Positions 32,968-46,978 of a stretch of DNA of 64,000 bases are shown piece by piece. This DNA comes from Trametes villosa (lineage: Eukaryota > Basidiomycota > Agaricomycetes > Polyporales > Polyporaceae), in contig PUDQ02000010.1 in the NCBI GenBank assembly GCA_002964805.2, forward strand, positions 3,162,001 through 3,226,000. Reading direction: 5' to 3'. The position numbers were made by a program, and so were the translations under genes. Numbering within the stretch: the first letter of the stretch is position 1; each line of letters starts with the position of its first letter. The notes under the pieces are model-generated. The model searched no databases, was not told where the DNA came from, and saw nothing but the letters and a program-made list of their open reading frames with translations.

Positions 32968-34934
32968 CTAGAGGTATTCAGATGACTTACATGGATACAC
33001 AATGGTCGAGCGTGCAATGACGGCTTCTACGGACTCCAAGACGGCCGACCATCGAGGAGACTTGTAATTGCCGGTGTCCGGCAGGTCGTTCATGTGTCGG
33101 ACTTCCGGGAACGTCTTCAGCAGCGCTATCGCTACAGCCTCGGGAACGAACGGATAGTCGGTGACTAGCTGGGTCGAGGATAGATGGCGAAGGCCGAAAT
33201 TGGGGATCAGGTTCAAGTTGTGGTACGCGTCGCGGGTAGGCGGAGGGACGTTGCAGACCGCTAGACCAGGTAGGTGTAAGGTGTGGAGTTCAGGGAGAAG
33301 ATCGAGAACCGGAGGAAGGGCCATCAGATTGGGGAGGCAATTGAGGTCGGTGACGTCGTAGGCCAGCCATAGCTCTCGCAAGTTTCTCCAGCAGCGCGCT
33401 ATACCCCGTAAATCTTCCATCGTGAACCGGAAGGCCACGCCGCGGAAACGGATGCGCGCCATGGCGAGGTGATCGAGCCCGAGAAGCGGCGCGATCGCCT
33501 GACAGAATGAGATGTTGGGATCCCCGGCGCGGCCGGTGCATGCGGAATTGATAGCACAGAGGATGTCAATCGACGTGAAAGAATATACCATGTGGTGGAG
33601 GATATACTTCGCGCCTGACAAGGCATCGAGGGACGCGGGGAGTTGATGTGACCCGACGGAAGTCCCGGCGTTGGGGGTATTGCTGAGGACTGAGAGGCAT
33701 GCTACGCCGCCGGGGTAGGAACTCCAGGACTTGGCAAAGTCTTTCAAGCTTTGTGCTGAGTATTTGGCCAGAGTATCCGCATCGCGCGAGCTCGCTGCAG
33801 GGAGTAAAGCACCTATAGCAGTAATGCAACGCGTGAGTATTCATGGACAGAAGGACATAATGTGTTCACGTACCAGGAGCGGCGAAAAGGACGGTTAGAC
33901 TGTGCTGGAAGTGTTGCGCTAACAAGAAGCCAGTTGAGAACGGGCAGGACGCGACGATGTGGGCGTCGGTGAGCGGCCGGGGAGTACCGGATAGCATGAC
34001 CAAGGCGTCGTTCGCCCAGAGCTGGAAGTCGCTGACGGTTGGGGAGATGTTGAGACGGATTGATGTGGTGAGGGGTCCACAAATGAGCCCGAAGGATTGG
34101 AGCTCTAGTCCGCACAGTGAGGAATGTCGGTCGCGCCAGAGAAGGCGCCTGAGGTTCGGGAAGAGGCGGTGGTTGGCGGGGAGCATTTCGTAGAGCCGAT
34201 GCAGCACGCTTTCTGGCATGACGGAGGTCGAGGCGCGCAGCTCGCGCACGAACGAGGCGTAGAATACCATGTGCCGGAAGTATGAGTCCGGCCCCCGACG
34301 ATTGGAAGGACGGTACTCGGACAAGATGTATCTAGAAAAATTGTTTAGGACGCTGCAGACGACGGGAGTACGGGGGGGCACAAACTTTTGTAGATGAAGC
34401 GGACGCAGGATGCCGTGGGGGAAGTGTACACCCTCCTTGAGTAACACGGACCAGAGACAGTTGACGTCGTCGAGCATGCGCCATAGAGAGCGCGCGGTGA
34501 TGCGGAAAAAGGCGGTGCATGTGCGTAGGAGGGCGTTGAGTGTGTGTTGGACGTGCAAGGGATATTTGATGCCCATAGGGGAGCGGTTCAGGTCGTCAAC
34601 GATGGCGTCTACAATGCACCACCGAAGGTCTTGAGCGGAGATCACCCGCACGACTGCTGATTGTTCTTGACCAGGGCGCGGGACCACGCCGTTGTTTTCA
34701 CGGAGAAGGGTGTAGAGCTCGTCGTGGCATGAATTCCATACAAGCTGCTGAGGAGCGTCGGACACGTCCGAGTCGTCAGTGTTGGTGGAAGCACTGCTGT
34801 CGAAGGAAGCCGTGCTAGCAGAAGGCGGGGCTCGATCCGGAGGCTAGTGTATACTCGTTAACTACAGACAATAACATAGTAGAAGGTCTTCGTACCGTAG
34901 CCGTCTCGGACTCGGAGGGGGGTGGTACGATCAT
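32968..34934 (-). CDS. F-box-like protein with LRR-type C-terminal region
   Basis: Three exons, 34934-34896, 34843-33874 and 33812-32968, with 52- and 61-bp introns, sum to 1854 bp (617 residues). The start is MIVPPPSESETAT. A low-complexity Ser/Asp stretch leads to an F-box-like helix set at about residues 75-135: LRWCIVDAIVDDLN, LNALLRTCTAFFRITARSLW, MLDDVNCLWSVLL. The remainder has the irregular leucine-rich pattern usual for basidiomycete F-box proteins: LFPNLRRLLW, WRNLRELWLAYDVTDLNCLP, LPELHTLHLPGL. By family it would be a substrate adaptor of an SCF ubiquitin ligase, with the C-terminal part choosing targets; target unknown. A frame starting further into exon 2 would begin with GTG, so the short first exon is preferred. 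It diverges from the 35093 gene across a 158-bp gap. Confidence 0.65.
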
Positions 34935-34977
34935 GATGGGCAAAGCCAGGAGGCAAATAACGAGCGCTATCCATGGG

Positions 34978-34983
34978 TATAAA
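34978..34983 (+). promoter_or_regulatory. TATA box in a 158-bp divergent promoter
   Basis: TATAAA on the plus strand, 110 bp before the ATG at 35093 and 44 bp from the divergent F-box start at 34934. Confidence 0.55.
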
Positions 34984-35092
34984 GAGTTTGGGATCCGCAA
35001 GCCTCGAGCGGTGTGCGCCAAACTTCAACATCGCGAAGTTTTCTCCTTCTTCCCATCACCTCGACGCCGCAAACCTCCCTCCCGTTCCTGCA

Positions 35093-38000
35093 ATGGCACC
35101 CTCGCCTCGCAAAACGCGTAGTTCCTCCGCGAGTACGCGGTCATCGTCTGCGGTGCCTCTGTCTAAAAAACAGAAGGTCGCCAAAGAGCCCCCGGTGGCC
35201 GACGTTGTCGCGAAGAAGCCAGCGGTCAGTAAGAAGGAGAAGGCCGCCGCAAAGCGCCAGAAAGCGTCGGAGTCCATCGCAGCTGTCGAAAAGAAGATGA
35301 GCGAGGATCGGGCGTCCGTCACTGCTGCTCGGCATGCGGAGCAGAATCTGAACATACCGGATTCGGCTTCGACCACCGCGAGCGCCGTTGCCAGTGTGCA
35401 GCCTCTGCGGCGCATGTACGCTTGCGCGGACTTGACGGATACCGAGCAGGTGCAGATCTGGCGTGATGCCACGGCGAGGTACGCCGACCCCATGGTCCTC
35501 GATGAGACTGAGCCGTCCGAGCGTGCACCCAGCGAGGCTCCCACCGAGATCGCACCCCATGTCCGGGGTGAGATTCGGAAGTCGACGGAGCCGCTGAGCG
35601 AACTCAGCGACATTGAGGTCCCCACCGTTAAGAAGAAGAAAACCAAGCACGTACCCGACGAGGAGCCTACCGGGAACAAGGACAAGAAGATGTCGAAGGC
35701 GAAGGCTGTTGACAAAAGGTGCGTGTCTCGGCACGGTAGTGTTTACGATGAACGTACTGACAAGTCGTCTTGTGCTCATCATATCATACGCAGTGCTGTG
35801 CAGGCAGCCGACACGCCGGTAGACGCCGGCCCGGACTGCGCAGACTCGGCCGCAGATGACGCGTACGTCCACCTACTCACCCCATCCTCCTTCCTCTGAT
35901 ATCTTACCTCTGGCCTATGCGTCTGTTCTTAGAATGGACGTCACCGATCACGCCGCGCTGCTCGACGCCTGGAACGCCCCTCAGGACGTCGCCCAGACTC
36001 ATCAGCTGGGCGACGTCGTCACTGCTCGCACTCAGGCAGTCTCGCGCGAGCCCTTCACCGCGCAGGAGTCCAAGTCCACGTCGAGGCCGAAACCGAGGCC
36101 CAAGCAGAAGGCTGCACCATCCCCAGACGCGCCCGCCGTTCCGGAGCAGCCCCCGGTCCCATCTCCGAAGAAGAAGAAGGGACGTACCAAGGCTCAACAG
36201 GAACCCCCAGTCCCTGCCTTTGTGAGCGAACCGGAGGACGATGAGCGCGAGGCCGCGCTCTCCAGTCCGGCCAAGCCTCGTGGTGTCAGACTCACGAGTC
36301 AGGTGCGTATCCGCATCCTCAGAGCCGACATATTGTACTGACCGCGTGCACTACAGAACCTTGTTGAGGTCAATGATGTCGAAGTCTCTACTCCCAAGCC
36401 AGCCAAGTTCCGGATCAAGGTTGAGCCTCCGAACACGCCCGGGGTCATCGAGCTCGACGACACTCCCAAGGTGCCCAAGAAGAAGAAGCTGACGAAACAG
36501 AAAATGCTGATAGCGGCGGCGAAGGTGCTGGGGCAGGCGGAGAGAGAAGCTAGGGTCACGGCGGCGAGGCCGCTTCCAGCGTTGAGGCAGGAGACGCCCT
36601 CAGCAGAGACGCCGGAGGAGCAGCCTCAAGAGGAGGTCCCGCCGAAGAAGGTGAAGGCGGGCGAGGCGGAGAAGGGGGAGCAGGCGAAGACGAAGGCCAG
36701 GTTAGAGGTGGCGAAGGGTAAGAAGGCAGAGCAAGAAGTCGCGAAGGGTAAGAAGCCCCAGCCGGCCAAGAAGACCAAGGGTTCGAAGCGTCCCAGCGAC
36801 GACAGTTCCGATAACGGCTCCGGCTCCGGCTCCAGCTCCAGCTCTGACGACAGCAGCGACGAAGAGGTCGAGGAGGACTACGACGACGCCACTCGCCGCT
36901 ACGTCGAAGTCGAGGTTGTTGAGCCCCAGGGCTCCGTTGCCGCCGCCGCCGAGAACGAGGACGAGGACGAGGACGCGGACGCGGACGGCGTCACGGACCT
37001 TGACAGCGGTGGCAGCACGAAGTACCTTCGTGTTGAGCCGATAAGGCGGAGCCGCGCGGTATGTCCTTCCGAACTCCTTTCTATTGACACTTCATGCATC
37101 TTGCTTCCAGTCATCTCGCGCGTCTTCGGTCGGCTCGGCGCCGCCCTCCGATGCCGATCTCGAGTCTGGCGATGAGTCCTCCGGGACTCTCAAGATTCCG
37201 CGCCCGCGAAAGCCAGCCTCTACGTCTAGCAGCTCGTCGTCGAACCGCAAGCAGAAGTTCAAGGTCGAGGATCTACCCGGGGGTGCCGCAGTGCAGGAGC
37301 GATGGGCACACCGCTTCGCTCCGACTCTGGTCCGATACCAGGGGTCTCGCGAAGCTCCGTGGGAGTGGGTAGACACTACGTCCGTCGGCATCGTCCAGCT
37401 CATCTGGAATGCGACGATCGGCGACATCTGTCCCCACACGGTCGTCTGCCGAGACGTGGTGCACTCCTGTGTGAGTCGCCCGAATATTCTTACCCGTTTA
37501 TCCTACTGAAGCGATCATAGGCGACTGCGCTGCTATATGAGTGGCGCAAGATCACTGGCCACGCCGCCAGCCGCGTCGTCGAGGCGTTCTTCACCACGTC
37601 GGAGAAGTACAAGAACATGGACAATAGGGCGTCTCTGAGCAGCGCCATGTTGCAAGACCATTGCTTTGCATACACTAACACCCTCAAACGCGACAAGAAG
37701 GTACGTGAACTCTCCTCTTCAGTGCTATATGTCCTGACTTTGCATGGCATTTAGGGCCTGTTTCGGAGCCGCTTCGTTCTCCCGGTCATCGCGCTGCACC
37801 TCGAGCACATCGAGGGCGCTGTCTCCGTCACCGGCCTGTACTCGAAACCCGGCGAGGAGGCGATCCCGTGCGGTGCGATTGGGTTGGCGACTGCAGCGGT
37901 AAGTTGTAATGTCTACTGTGTTCGCGCGACTGACCTATCGTGCAATAGGTTGAACGCATGTTCGAGCTCTGGGCGAAGAAGTGGATCGCGCTGGACGCGA

Positions 38001-38254
38001 AGGGCGTTCCGAAGCGCATCCCTCAACTTAACCCACAGACCGGTAACACCAGCCTGTACCTGACCGACTTCCGCGAGGAGGGCTGGTTCCAGCTTACGAA
38101 CGACTACGCCTCCTCCTTCTTGAAAATGAAGGCAGACCGCAGGGACTCGCTGCTCCAGGAAGCACGTCAGTTCTCCAGCAACCCACGCACCAGCCGCACG
38201 ACCTCAGAAGTGCCGGGAGCGAGTTCGCGCGCCACTCTCGTCGACCTCGAGTAG
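35093..38254 (+). CDS. Large basidiomycete-specific protein of unknown function
   Basis: Eight exons: 35093-35718, 35794-35862, 35933-36302, 36357-37058, 37111-37470, 37521-37700, 37755-37898, 37949-38254, summing to 2757 bp (918 residues). The N-terminal two thirds are disordered: MAPSPRKTRSSSASTRSSSA, lysine-rich clusters (KKKKTKHV, PKKKKLTKQK) that look like nuclear signals, and an acidic Ser/Asp region near residue 520. The C-terminal ~280 residues are folded: VQERWAHRFAPTLVRY, VGIVQLIWNATIGD, LLYEWRKITGHAASRVVEAF, CGAIGLATAAVERMFELW, EEGWFQLTNDYASSF. Conserved Trp and EWR positions recall families found in many copies in agaricomycetes, often near transposons (DUF6532-like), but I cannot name the family with confidence. 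Probably nuclear. All splice sites are canonical and no break was seen. Confidence 0.75.
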
Positions 38255-40333
38255 ACGCCTCCGGTAAGTGCTCAGAAGATTCTTGCCTGCACAGCTGCAA
38301 GTCACTCACGGTACGACAATTTGTAGCGAGTGACGCCGCTGCAACTGCCGTTGCGATGGCGGCACGCTTGCGGCTCGGAGATCATCCTCTGCAACGCCAG
38401 CCTCGCACGCCATTTTCTTGTCTCGGGCCCCATCTCTTGGACGACACGCCCCCGCTGCTCTCGGGTTTGTTGTTTGTATATTCCGTGCCCCAGCATGTCC
38501 TCGTCTCGCCCGCATCTCTTCGCTCGCTGATCTCCGCTCTCCTACCATAGTATTGCTTCGCTCTTGGACCCTCGTATAGCATTCGATTAATCCGCTCCAT
38601 CCATCTGTATACGATCTGCTGCTGTTCTGCCCCGAGTATCATACACTGCTGTTCTGTCCGTCTGCTATTGTACCTATCCTGTCTGCTCGTCCTGTAGATG
38701 TCTGTTCGTCTGCACTTGCTGAATATACCGTTCTTGCTCTGTACATCTGATACGCTGTAAGCGTCCTGCGCGATCCAACCATCTGCATGCTCCTGCATCC
38801 TCCCTAGGGTCTGCCACGTTCTGCGCCATCTGGCAATTTGCTCCCGTCCCGGTGCCGACTGTGACTCTGCCCCGATTCTGAATTGCTCTGCACCTGCTGA
38901 CGGTCTGGGGTCACCGATCGGCCTGGAGCGATCTGCGCCGTTACCTGCTGGGATCTGGACGATCTGTGAGTGGTGCCTCAGGGTGCACCCTGCAGCGCTG
39001 CATTGATCTGTGATCCTGCCGTCAAAAATTGTTCGCCCGATTCCCAGACTACCCTGATTCACAGACGCCTTACAGATCTCGCGCAGTGCAGCGATTGTCT
39101 GGGCGATCTGGGGAGCTGCAATTTTTTAGTCCCCGAGGCCGTCGGACGCTTGGGGACCGCCAGACGCTCGCAGGAAGCGAGCAGTCACAGGCAGTCACCG
39201 GCAGATCCCTCCGGATTTCCCTGATGTGTGCCCCGAACATTCGACCAAGAATCGCACATTCGTTATGCGGCCCCATCTGACCGGCCGGGAGTCGCGTGCG
39301 CTCGAGGTGGTTGATGCTCTTGCAATTCAACGGAGTTTCCGGGCGCTGCTCACAAGGGGCATCAAACCAATCCCTGTCTGTGCATGGTACCTCAGTAGTA
39401 AGTATTCGCAGAGGAGATATGTCGCACAAATGCCCATATCGCGCGGACTGAGCTTAGGTAGACTGAGCAGAAATTTTTCTAAGCAGAACAGCACAAGACG
39501 CAAGTTGAACGTTGAGGTCGGGCTTCAAGCTAGTTGAAGCAACCGGCGCCGCCGCGGCGTAGAGCGCTTTGGTTTGTTTGCCCTTGTTAGGATCCCACGC
39601 CGATGGCTTCCCGATCCCGATCTCAACGGTGCACAGACTGTCGGCACAGTTCTCGCCGAGCGTAGCGCTCCAGGTTGCGCTCTGCCACGCGGAAACTTCC
39701 TGACTTGCGTCATATCTTTATATGCCCATGTTCCTTACTTCAAAGCTGCGTTATCCAACAGCCAGAATATGGGCTACGTCGCCTATACAAGACCGCTATC
39801 GCTGGCATCCTTCGAAGTCAGTGCGCGGAGGTAGCGCCTGCGCAGAGATCTCGCGCTGGCCAGAAGATGGGTCATATCTGAATTTCAGAATAGTACGAAA
39901 AAGAAGTCAACGTCTTGCACTAGCATTGCGACTGGCCGGGGCGACTCTGCGGAACAAGGGTTCATTCGAATTGGATACTGCGTTCTCATCTCTCCCCTTG
40001 GGCACTGCTGCGGTCTCAACTGGTTTCAACAATCAAGCCGCACCACTCACTCTAGCATCGCGTAGATAGTGCCTATGGTACGCCACTGAACAAAGCATAG
40101 AAGCACGCCGGCGCTGTTCTAAAACTGATGAACTTGACAGAACACGCGATACCCCTCGAATCGCCGAGCACCCAACTCCGCCGCACAGGTGACCAGCTAT
40201 ACCGCCGACGCCGGCACCATTTAGCTGCCAGAAACAAGCCTTGTCGCCTGCCCCCCTGTCGGATACCTATTCCCCCCCTCCCGCATCGCCGCTCCCACTG
40301 TATCCGCCCCACATCGCAGTTCGGCCGCTGAAA
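38255..40333. other. Two-kilobase region without a clear gene
   Basis: Bases 38590-39200 are rich in TCTG/CTGC words without a clean period and could be 3' UTR or a decayed repeat. Bases 39545-39625 match about 10058-10135 over roughly 80 bp. The last 100 bp should be the promoter of DUF6534 copy D. No frame has recognisable content. Confidence 0.45.
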
Positions 40334-42447
40334 TGAGCCTCGCGAGTCTTGCAAACTCATCTGTGACAGACGCAGAGACTACGCGGCTAGATAACACCTA
40401 TGGAGCGGTGCTTTTGGGCACATATTTCGGGCTGATGTGAGTCTCGCGCATGTCTGTTTTATCGGACATTGACTCGCTTTGCCTCTTGGGACAGGTTGTA
40501 TGGTGCTGAATTGTTCCAGGCGTACCGTTACTGGAGGCTGTATCCGAGAGATTCACTGTGGTTAAAGGCCCTCGTGAGTACAACATCATGACGCTAGGCG
40601 GATTATACAAGTACTCACAATGTCTGACAGGTACTTGCGTTGATGTAGCCGGTTTTATCGCCTACATGAGTTCATAGAGTGGCTGACAAGGATCTAACAG
40701 CACACTCGAAACCTCTCACGTAGTGATATCCGTGATTTTCCTGTGGGTTTGGAACTCCTGCATCCCGAGCATAAATCTGTCCCTCTAACTCCGTTCACCG
40801 TCATATAGATATGATCGCCTCGTCAACGCCAACACCACGCCTAAGAACCTCTCTGCCGGCCATTGGTGATGAGGGTTTATCTTTTGTTGATGAAAATCCA
40901 GCTCACGCCGCGTCTTTTTGCCAAGGACGTCGAGGGTGAGGACATCATAGTATACGATTGTCCCGTTTTCTGCTCACTTTTTGTCAGACCCTTACACCAA
41001 TATCGGTAAGTCAAGACTGAGCTCTTCCATACTACCTCCACAGTCTCACCACAATCTTGCGCTAACTTTATCCAGTGTATCTCCATTTTACTTTGCCAGA
41101 GGTAGGCTCTCGCTCGGGCTTCTGTGTCGCGACCGTGATGTAGTAAATGTTCCTAAGTTTCTACGCCTCACGGGTGTACCGCAGTAAGCTTTGCTTCCGT
41201 CGCGAACTGTGCATATCCACGATGCTCATCCAATTTTCAATCTCCAGTCGATAGGCGGCGCATATACCGGCTCCTCACCGGCATTGCAGTATGTTCCCCC
41301 GCCTCACGCCCAGTCGATGTCTTAACATCTCAATCTCCAGATTGGGTCGATATTATTCTCTCTCGGTGCGCCAAATCTAGTTTTACGACCATGGTTCCTC
41401 ATCGTTGAACCCTGAGGCGTAGGTTTCACACTAGGTATGTTTCGGTAGTGTGCGCCGCAACCCCAGCATGCTGAACTGTCGCGCTATAGTTGCAACCGTT
41501 CGAGGGTGCGTCTTCCATGCCTCTCGTCCGATGCTCCGCCGCGCTCATACCACGCTTTGACGAAGGTATCACGACAGCCTATACGGGTTCCAGGAAGTTA
41601 GCGTAAGTCCAACGGTCCCCACGTGTTAATTATCCCTCGCAACGTCACGTACGACTCCCCGCAGTGGCTTGTAGGCGCCGTTTTTGGTTTCGCTATGTTG
41701 ACAGATGTCCTCTTGACCGGAACGCTGGTGGTCGTACTGCTGCGCAGTCGCACCGGGTTCAAGCCGTAAGTCGCTCTCGCCTACTACATCAGCTTCTCAT
41801 CACTAAGACAGCATTTTCATGCCAACAGAACGGAGTCCGTGATCGGATCGCTGGTCGTGTACACCATGAATACTGGTGCGTCACCTCGTGTGCGGTGCGC
41901 GCGACTGCAGGTCTGATTTATTTTGGGCGCGTGGGTTTACAGGTCTTCTCACATGGCGAGTATTGCTCAGGCTCTCGCTAGCGCCATGCTGATTCCGCGG
42001 ACGACACTCAGCATGTTTGGATTGCCCTGCTTTCTATTCGTGAGCCCGATCATCTCGCGGTCTGTGGACGAAGGCTAACAATACTCGGAAGACCGTCATG
42101 TTGCGCGGGAACCTCATCTACGTCGGCGTGAGCATCGTCGAAGTCAAGCGTGAGTCCCCGAATTTCCTCTGTACCTGCGAGTCGAGTATCTCACAAGTGT
42201 TGCAAGGACAGTATACGCCAACTCGGTACTCGCGCTGTGAGCTCCCTTATCAACCGTTTCCGAACGCGAACCGCCTGCTAAATGAACTGTCATGACCGCT
42301 AGTCTCAACTCCCGCCGTGGACTCTCAAACCGCTTATGCGCCGCTGGCTTCGCTGATACGGTATCGTTCGACCCCGATGGCGCCCGGGACCCCCAAGCTC
42401 GAGAGGATACTATAGTCTTCAAGGTGCATACATCGCAGGCGAGTTGA
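40334..42447 (+). CDS. DUF6534 seven-helix membrane protein (copy D)
   Basis: It starts at MSLASLANSSVTDAETTR, followed by LDNTYGAVLLGTYFGLM with the AT|G codon split by an intron (donor GTGAGT), then LYGAELFQAYRYWRLYPRD. A further exon reads TLETSHVVISVIFLWVWN. The DUF6534 core follows: WLVGAVFGFAMLTDVLLTG, VVLLRSRTGFKP, SVIGSLVVYTMNTG, ASIAQALASAMLIPRTTL, VMLRGNLIYVGVSIVEVK. The C-terminal exon is VYANSVLAL joined to LNSRRGLSNRL and ends at the TGA at 42445-42447. Exons are short and the middle ones (about 40800-41660) were not all resolved. It is a multi-pass membrane protein of unknown role. Start coordinate may be off by one base. It is more diverged from A-C than B and C are from each other, and like them it neighbours a reverse-strand hydrophobin. 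Confidence 0.75.
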
Positions 42448-42504
42448 ACATTCTGTCGCTCAGGCTGCTCGGGCCGTACGAGTACTCATACTTTGAGGAT
42501 GGCC

Positions 42505-42786
42505 TTAGGCTCCGACTACGACCTCAACGACCGACGGCGGCGCATTCGAGTCCATAGACGGCCCATCCGGTCGCCACGCGAAGGATGACGAGCCGGATAG
42601 CGTATCCGGGCTGGCGCACACCCGTACGTAGGGCACGACACTAGGGCCGGAGTTGGGCTGAACCTCGAATATGGTCAGGGTGAGACGCTGGTTCTGGTTG
42701 TTTCGTCGTGCGTCCCCAAGGCTGAGCGCTGAATGTTTAGCTAGAGACTGCGATCTGGCACTGGACTCCGTGCCGATACCTCTCAT
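42505..42786 (-). CDS. Possible small protein or exon, unassigned
   Basis: A 93-codon frame with protein-like content in its second half (RLTLTIFEVQPNSGP, VVPYVRVCASPDTL). It is not recognised. A frame at 43131-42892 on the same strand could be an upstream exon, but no convincing splice pair was found. Could be a relic or chance. Confidence 0.2.
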   Translation of the reverse strand: MRGIGTESSARSQSLAKHSALSLGDARRNNQNQRLTLTIFEVQPNSGPSVVPYVRVCASPDTLSGSSSFAWRPDGPSMDSNAPPSVVEVVVGA

Positions 42787-43253
42787 AGAGCGTCGAAGTG
42801 CTGTAGAACTGTTGCGTCCTTGGAAGCGATTGTGTGACTATCATACGGTAGCAATCGGAAACCGCGCCAGACGTCTGGACTCGAGTCCGAACTAGAATCC
42901 TTCGTTCATCTGTACCGCCAGCAGGGTCTTGTAAGCACATACCACCGTCGCTACGGCCGCTAGACGCGACCCCGGACACTGAAAAGGCTCGCGTCTTGAG
43001 GTCAGTATGCCCGGGACCAAAGTTCGCGCAAACGTGAAAACGACCTTCAAGTCCCCATGCGCCGTATGATGGCAGCCCCGCCAGTAACGTGCTTGCGTTA
43101 CTGAGAACTCAAGTTCCCGCGAGAAGGGCATCAGTCAAGGCAAGCACATGGTATGCGTTCTCAAATAGGTTTATAATCATATCAACGCCCAGTCACCTTC
43201 CCATCGCGCGCATGTATCCAACTCTGTGCACCGCTACGTTGTCGACCCGTCGT

Positions 43254-43722
43254 TCAGAGCGTCACCTCGGACACGCATACATCTGGCAAGCCCGCTGTGA
43301 AGATAAGGTCAGTCAGTTACACTGTCCCAGGCAGAAAACCCTATGTTTGTGTTGATCTTACGGATGGATATCTTGCTAGCGCAGCAAAGGGTGTTCGTCG
43401 AGCTACACGGAATATGGTAAGTCCTCCCACTCTCTTCGCACCAACACTTGACGAGTATTTACCAGGCTGAGCTACTTCCAAAGCCGCTGCCACTGACAGC
43501 AGTGCAGGAAAGGCCCACGACAACGTCGGGAGCCGGTACGGCGAGGCCGAGCGACTCTAGGACTTTGAAGATGTCCGCCACCATGGAGTTGCTCGCGTCG
43601 ACGACCGAGTCGCAGCACTCGAGGGTGCCGGCACAGGCTCCAGCGGCGGGGGGTGTACCCGTGGCGGGGATGGCAGCGGCGAACATTGCGAGGGTGGCAA
43701 AGATGAAGAGCTTGGAGAGCAT
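43254..43722 (-). CDS. Class I hydrophobin 5 (divergent)
   Basis: Three exons, 43722-43463, 43402-43362 and 43294-43254, sum to 342 bp (113 residues). The signal peptide is MLSKLFIFATLAMFAAA. All eight cysteines are present: GACAGTLECC, GLSC, SC at the exon 1-2 join, TLCC and DVC. It differs from hydrophobins 1-4. Intron 1 is 60 bp, not 52, and exon 2 is 41 bp. The spacer between cysteines 3 and 4 is longer (ESLGLAVPAPDVVVGLSC), and the usual NNSFG-GLISIGC segment is replaced by ASKISIPGLPDVC. A TATAAA box lies 74 bp upstream. The frame in front of this ATG is open for 17 more codons, but the first ATG after the TATA box with a signal peptide is the one chosen. Confidence 0.9.
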
Positions 43723-43795
43723 GGCGAAGGTGGGTTGATGCAGGGCGTACGACGGGGACTGTTCGCTGGGCATGTCCCGTCAAGCCTGCCTTGCC

Positions 43796-43801
43796 TTTAT
43801 A
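43796..43801 (-). promoter_or_regulatory. TATA box of hydrophobin 5
   Basis: TATAAA (in GTATAAAGG) on the minus strand, 74 bp before the ATG, the same spacing as in hydrophobins 1 and 3. Confidence 0.65.
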
Positions 43802-44405
43802 CTGCTCGGTGGGCTTGTCGTCCGACGCAGTGACTACATGCCGAGGGGAAGAGTTTGGCAGTTGTCGCCACATCATGTGGGCGGCTGGCGTTTTGAACAT
43901 GAGCTTGAGGTTGCTGGATGCTTGCTCGCTGCGCCATGCTCTGTCCCGTCGAGGCGCAATGTACCACAGTCTACGTCCTAGCGATGTATGCGACGGTTAA
44001 GTTCACAGTACACATATGTCGACACCCACCGCGATGTTGCCGACCGCCAAATGCACAGAGGCAGACCTCAACGTGTGGTGCGGTCGTTGTAGCCGTTGAA
44101 GATGTAACGGGGAGCGCTGAGCGTTGAGTATCAGAAATGTGTCGACATCGTCGAGTTACTATGACTGACCGCATCGTCCACCTGACGGCTATGACGGAAG
44201 AGCCGCAGGTCCTCGTCTCAGAATACCCCGGATAGCTGACAGCATGGGATGTCTTGGAATACCTGACGCATGGACTTCACAGGCTTCCCTGCAAACACGG
44301 ATCTATTGATGATACAACGCAGTGGAACTCGTACACGCTGCAGGCATTTTGGTCACTTTACCGCTACAGATATTCCCAGAAACTTCTCCTGAACCAACGC
44401 CTCCC
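43802..44405. other. Intergenic region
   Basis: No gene seen; it holds the upstream side of hydrophobin 5 and the 3' end of the SPE3-LYS9 gene. Confidence 0.5.

Positions 44406-46978
<2,573 letters not shown>

Noticed and set aside
34973..35092. Upstream ATG that would extend the 35093 gene by 40 codons
   Set aside because: It lies at or before the TATA box; the next ATG begins a typical basic N-terminus.
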